Source of the DNA: Thauera terpenica 58Eu
Lineage (GTDB): Bacteria; Pseudomonadota; Gammaproteobacteria; Burkholderiales; Rhodocyclaceae
Reading direction: 5' to 3'
Assembly: GCF_000443165.1 (NCBI RefSeq)
Contig: NZ_ATJV01000044.1
Span: 1 to 64,000 of the forward strand
DNA length: 64,000 bases
The position numbers and the translations under genes are program-made. This document shows, one piece after another, positions 62,066 through 64,000 of this stretch (positions are counted from its first letter, which is position 1; every line of letters begins with the position of its first letter). The notes under the pieces were generated by a model that was not told where the DNA came from, did no database searches, and saw only the letters and a list, made by a program, of their open reading frames with translations.

Positions 62066-62209
62066 ATGGCCTGGAATCTTCTGTTCAGTAGTGATATCGG
62101 TTTGCTGAGTCTGTTCACGATTTTATTCATTATCGGCATGGCCATTTATCTGTGGCGTTATGCCAGGCGCAACATGATTGCGGACGAGAAAAGGGCGAAG
62201 CAGGGATAG
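62066..62209 (+). CDS. DUF3149-family small membrane protein
   Basis: The 47-residue protein, found by direct translation, reads MAWNLLFSSDIGLLSLFTIL, then FIIGMAIYLWRYARRNMIAD and a short basic tail. It resembles DUF3149: one membrane helix after a conserved WxLLFSSDxGLLS segment, then a basic cytoplasmic tail. A site AAAAGGGGG lies upstream. Its position 27 bases after ccoH suggests an uncharacterised accessory role to the oxidase, which is inference. Confidence 0.8.
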   Translation: MAWNLLFSSDIGLLSLFTILFIIGMAIYLWRYARRNMIADEKRAKQG

Positions 62210-62252
62210 TAGCCGCCGCATAGGGGGCGTCACGGGCAATGAGGTATGTTAA

Positions 62253-62489
62253 ATGCTTAAACTGATACAGGTGTTGTGGCCATCATTTGCGGTAGCTGCG
62301 CTTGCCGAGGCGGTTTTTTTTACCGTGATCGACCCGCAAGAACTCTACCTGTTCGGGCAAGTAGTTCATTACGGTGCGCTCGCCACCTATTCAATCGCAT
62401 TTCTTGGCTTTTGGTTGGTTTGTGCTGCATCCAGTCTGAGTACGCTATTCCTGCAGCGTAGCGCAGCCGATATCAATCGAAGAAACTGA
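62253..62489 (+). CDS. Hypothetical small membrane protein after the cco genes
   Basis: The 78-residue protein (MLKLIQVLWPSFAVAALAEA) has two hydrophobic segments, about 7-27 and 38-62, separated by VIDPQELYLFG. The tail FLQRSAADINRRN is polar. I do not recognise a characterised family, though similar small proteins occur near oxidase genes in related bacteria. It is the last gene before a strong terminator and probably belongs to the ccoG-ccoH transcript. Confidence 0.7.
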   Translation: MLKLIQVLWPSFAVAALAEAVFFTVIDPQELYLFGQVVHYGALATYSIAFLGFWLVCAASSLSTLFLQRSAADINRRN

Positions 62490-62497
62490 CTGTCAGG

Positions 62498-62532
62498 AAT
62501 GAAAATCGGCCCGTTCAGGGCCGATTTTCATT
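62498..62532. terminator. Terminator of the cco region / usp gene
   Basis: A perfect 15-bp stem (62498-62512 with 62518-62532) around GTTCA contains AAAATCGGCCC and its complement, with A/T-rich ends suited to both directions. It separates the cco side from the convergent universal stress gene. Confidence 0.88.
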
Positions 62533-62548
62533 TCAGCGCGACAGTTGA

Positions 62549-62992
62549 TCAGCGATACACAAGCACCGGCGTCTTGCTGTGAGTCAGAACCTTCTGGGTT
62601 TCACTGCCCAGCAAGAAGCCTGCTATGCCGCGACGGCCATGCGAGGCCATGAAAATCAGATCGCAGCCATGGCGATCCGCCGCATCGATGACGGCTTGAT
62701 AAGGCACTTCATTCACTACCGTGTCGGTTGCTGCCACAACGCCATCGGCATCTGCGATGGCCTTGGCCTTGGCCAGAATCGACTGAGCCTCTGCTGCTGC
62801 CGACTTGGCGAACTGTTCGGGCGTGGTGGGGTCAATCAGAGCACCCTCGCCGTAGATCGGCATCGGGAAATCGGGCTGGGCGTAGAAGAAAGTGATGCGC
62901 GCGCCGGATGCGCGCGCGAAGGTGACGGCGCGGGACACCGCACTCTCCGACAAGGCAGAACCGTCGGTCGGAACGAGAATGTGCTTGAACAT
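62549..62992 (-). CDS. Universal stress protein (UspA family)
   Basis: From the ATG at 62992 the protein has 147 residues with the Usp fold: MFKHILVPTDGSALSESAV at the start and the nucleotide-binding signature GRRGIAGFLLGSETQKVL, followed by TPVLVYR. The signature indicates the ATP-binding subgroup. Expression is often anaerobic or stationary-phase in relatives. The longer open frame upstream (to 63103) is not part of the protein. Confidence 0.92.
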   Translation of the reverse strand: MFKHILVPTDGSALSESAVSRAVTFARASGARITFFYAQPDFPMPIYGEGALIDPTTPEQFAKSAAAEAQSILAKAKAIADADGVVAATDTVVNEVPYQAVIDAADRHGCDLIFMASHGRRGIAGFLLGSETQKVLTHSKTPVLVYR

Positions 62993-63120
62993 GTTGGGAA
63001 ATCTCCTGGCGATGGTGACAGTTTTGATTATAGCGACCTGAGTATCATCATCGGGCCTGATGAGGGGCAATTGTCCTGCAACGGAGGCGGCACATGGTTT
63101 CACGCAAGGAAGGTTGCACG

Positions 63121-64000
63121 ATGAAGCTCAGCTTTCTGGGGGCGGCGGGTGAGGTGACGGGCTCCTGTCTGCGGGTCGACCATGATCAGGGCGCCTTCCT
63201 GGTCGATTGCGGCATGTTTCAGGGTGGCAGTGCAGCAGACATCAAGAATCGTCGTGCGCTCGACTTTGACCTCACGGGCATTGACTTCGTCCTGCTCACG
63301 CACGCCCATCTCGATCATTGCGGGCTTGTGCCGCGTCTTGTCGCTTTGGGCTACAAGGGGCCCATTCTGGCCACGCCCGCCACGCTCGATCTGCTTGGCA
63401 TCCTGTTGCTGGATGCGGGCCACATCCAGGAAAAAGAGGCCGAGTGGGCCTTGCGCAAGGCGCGCAACCGCAGAGCCCGCAAGGGCGCGGAGATGATGCC
63501 GCTGTACACCGTCGAGCAGGCGCGCGTCAGCCTTGGCCGGCTGCGGGCGGTCCCCTACGAAACCGATTTTCGGCCCGGGCCGGGAGTGAGCTGTCGCTTT
63601 CGCGAAGCTGGGCATATCCTTGGTTCGGCGGTGATCGAGATCGACGTGGGTGAGGGCGCGCGCGCGCGCCGTCTGGTGGTGTCAGGCGACATTGGCCAGC
63701 CGCTGCGGCCCTTGCTGCGTGACCCGGCATACGTCGAGCGCGCCGACGTGCTGTGCGTGGAGTCAACCTACGGCAATCGCGCCCACCGTGCTCTGGATGC
63801 CACCCTTGCCGAGTTGGTGGGTGCGATCCGGCATACGCTCATCGAGCGCGGCGGCAATGTCATCATTCCTTCATTTGCAGTCGGCCGCACTCAGGAGATC
63901 CTCTTCGTACTATGCGATCTGGTGCGTTGTGGCCGGCTGGATCCGCTCAAGGTCGTCATCGACTCGCCGATGGCCTCTGCCGTGACCGCGCTGACGCTAC
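63121..64000 (+). CDS. Beta-CASP MBL-fold RNA-processing-type hydrolase, 3'-truncated
   Basis: The gene starts at 63121 and runs off the right edge; 293 codons are visible of an expected 450-470. The zinc motif is H61-x-H63-x-D65-H66 (THAHLDHCG), followed by GHILGSAVIEI and SGDIGQPLRPLL. The beta-CASP motif A begins at VLCVESTYGNR, with IIPSFAVGRTQEILF further on. This is the CPSF73-like group of metallo-beta-lactamase ribonucleases, common next to Usp genes; its substrate in bacteria is unclear. Confidence 0.92.
   Translation, partial: MKLSFLGAAGEVTGSCLRVDHDQGAFLVDCGMFQGGSAADIKNRRALDFDLTGIDFVLLTHAHLDHCGLVPRLVALGYKGPILATPATLDLLGILLLDAGHIQEKEAEWALRKARNRRARKGAEMMPLYTVEQARVSLGRLRAVPYETDFRPGPGVSCRFREAGHILGSAVIEIDVGEGARARRLVVSGDIGQPLRPLLRDPAYVERADVLCVESTYGNRAHRALDATLAELVGAIRHTLIERGGNVIIPSFAVGRTQEILFVLCDLVRCGRLDPLKVVIDSPMASAVTALTL

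Noticed and set aside
1..64000. Possible CRISPR array, prophage or insertion sequence
   Set aside because: No regularly spaced repeats, transposase, integrase or phage genes were found; short repeats present are tandem or inverted and locally explained.

Overview
The window is a GC-rich, gene-dense chromosomal segment of a betaproteobacterium. Several things point to the Rhodocyclales, most likely a Thauera- or Azoarcus-like organism. They are the Coq7/CNP1 pair, ClpS-ClpA, an aerobic-to-microaerobic cbb3 oxidase operon with FNR boxes, a complete Sox thiosulfate-oxidation cluster, and a PEP-CTERM protein behind a sigma-54 promoter. This assignment is inferred from gene content. No rRNA is present, and I see no insertion sequence, prophage or CRISPR array.

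Layout. 1-10.1 kb: a 5'-truncated YhdP-type envelope protein with a Gly-Ser hexanucleotide repeat, a nitrilase-family amidase, TldD, a lytic transglycosylase, ProS, RppH, a CNP1-family protein and Coq7. 10.1-13.7 kb: an OsmC-family protein, a strong candidate small RNA whose loop carries the 16S anti-Shine-Dalgarno sequence, rplM-rpsI, argC and erpA. 13.7-23.8 kb: an M23 endopeptidase, tyrS, murI, a STAS-like protein, a DMT transporter, a two-component system divergent from a Spy/CpxP-like periplasmic protein, aceA with a dyad-rich promoter, and rraA. 23.9-30.8 kb: clpA/clpS, a cold-shock protein, rpmB-rpmG, radC, coaBC, dut and a Nudix hydrolase.

30.9-40.5 kb is the sulfur oxidation region. 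A diheme cytochrome c stands convergent to a flavocytochrome c sulfide dehydrogenase flavoprotein and its small cytochrome. Divergent from these run an ArsR-type SoxR and soxCDYZAX, then soxB. The shared intergenic region carries a perfect FNR box. SoxXA, SoxYZ, SoxB and SoxCD together should oxidise thiosulfate completely to sulfate, with FCSD handling sulfide. Electrons leave through c-type cytochromes, plausibly to the cbb3 oxidase encoded at 56.8-60 kb.

40.7-52 kb holds the sigma-54-driven PEP-CTERM protein, a DUF4212/sodium:solute symporter pair and an orphan second DUF4212 protein. An EF-G-like GTPase follows, then a run of membrane transport genes (BT1-like MFS, LrgAB, a nucleoside-gate protein, EamA). 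52.3-63 kb holds tRNA-Thr(CGT), whose 3' end is embedded in a 30-bp perfect inverted repeat, and an SDR gene with a MerR/LiuR-like operator in its promoter. The cbb3 locus ccoI-ccoS-[candidate FNR-dependent sRNA]-ccoNOQP-ccoG-ccoH comes next, with two tiny membrane proteins, a universal stress protein and a 3'-truncated beta-CASP metallo-beta-lactamase-fold ribonuclease.

The most notable unannotated elements are two putative independent small RNA genes. One lies upstream of rplM (about 10957-11066) and the other between ccoS and ccoN (about 56483-56578). Each has its own recognisable promoter, internal stem-loops and an intrinsic terminator.
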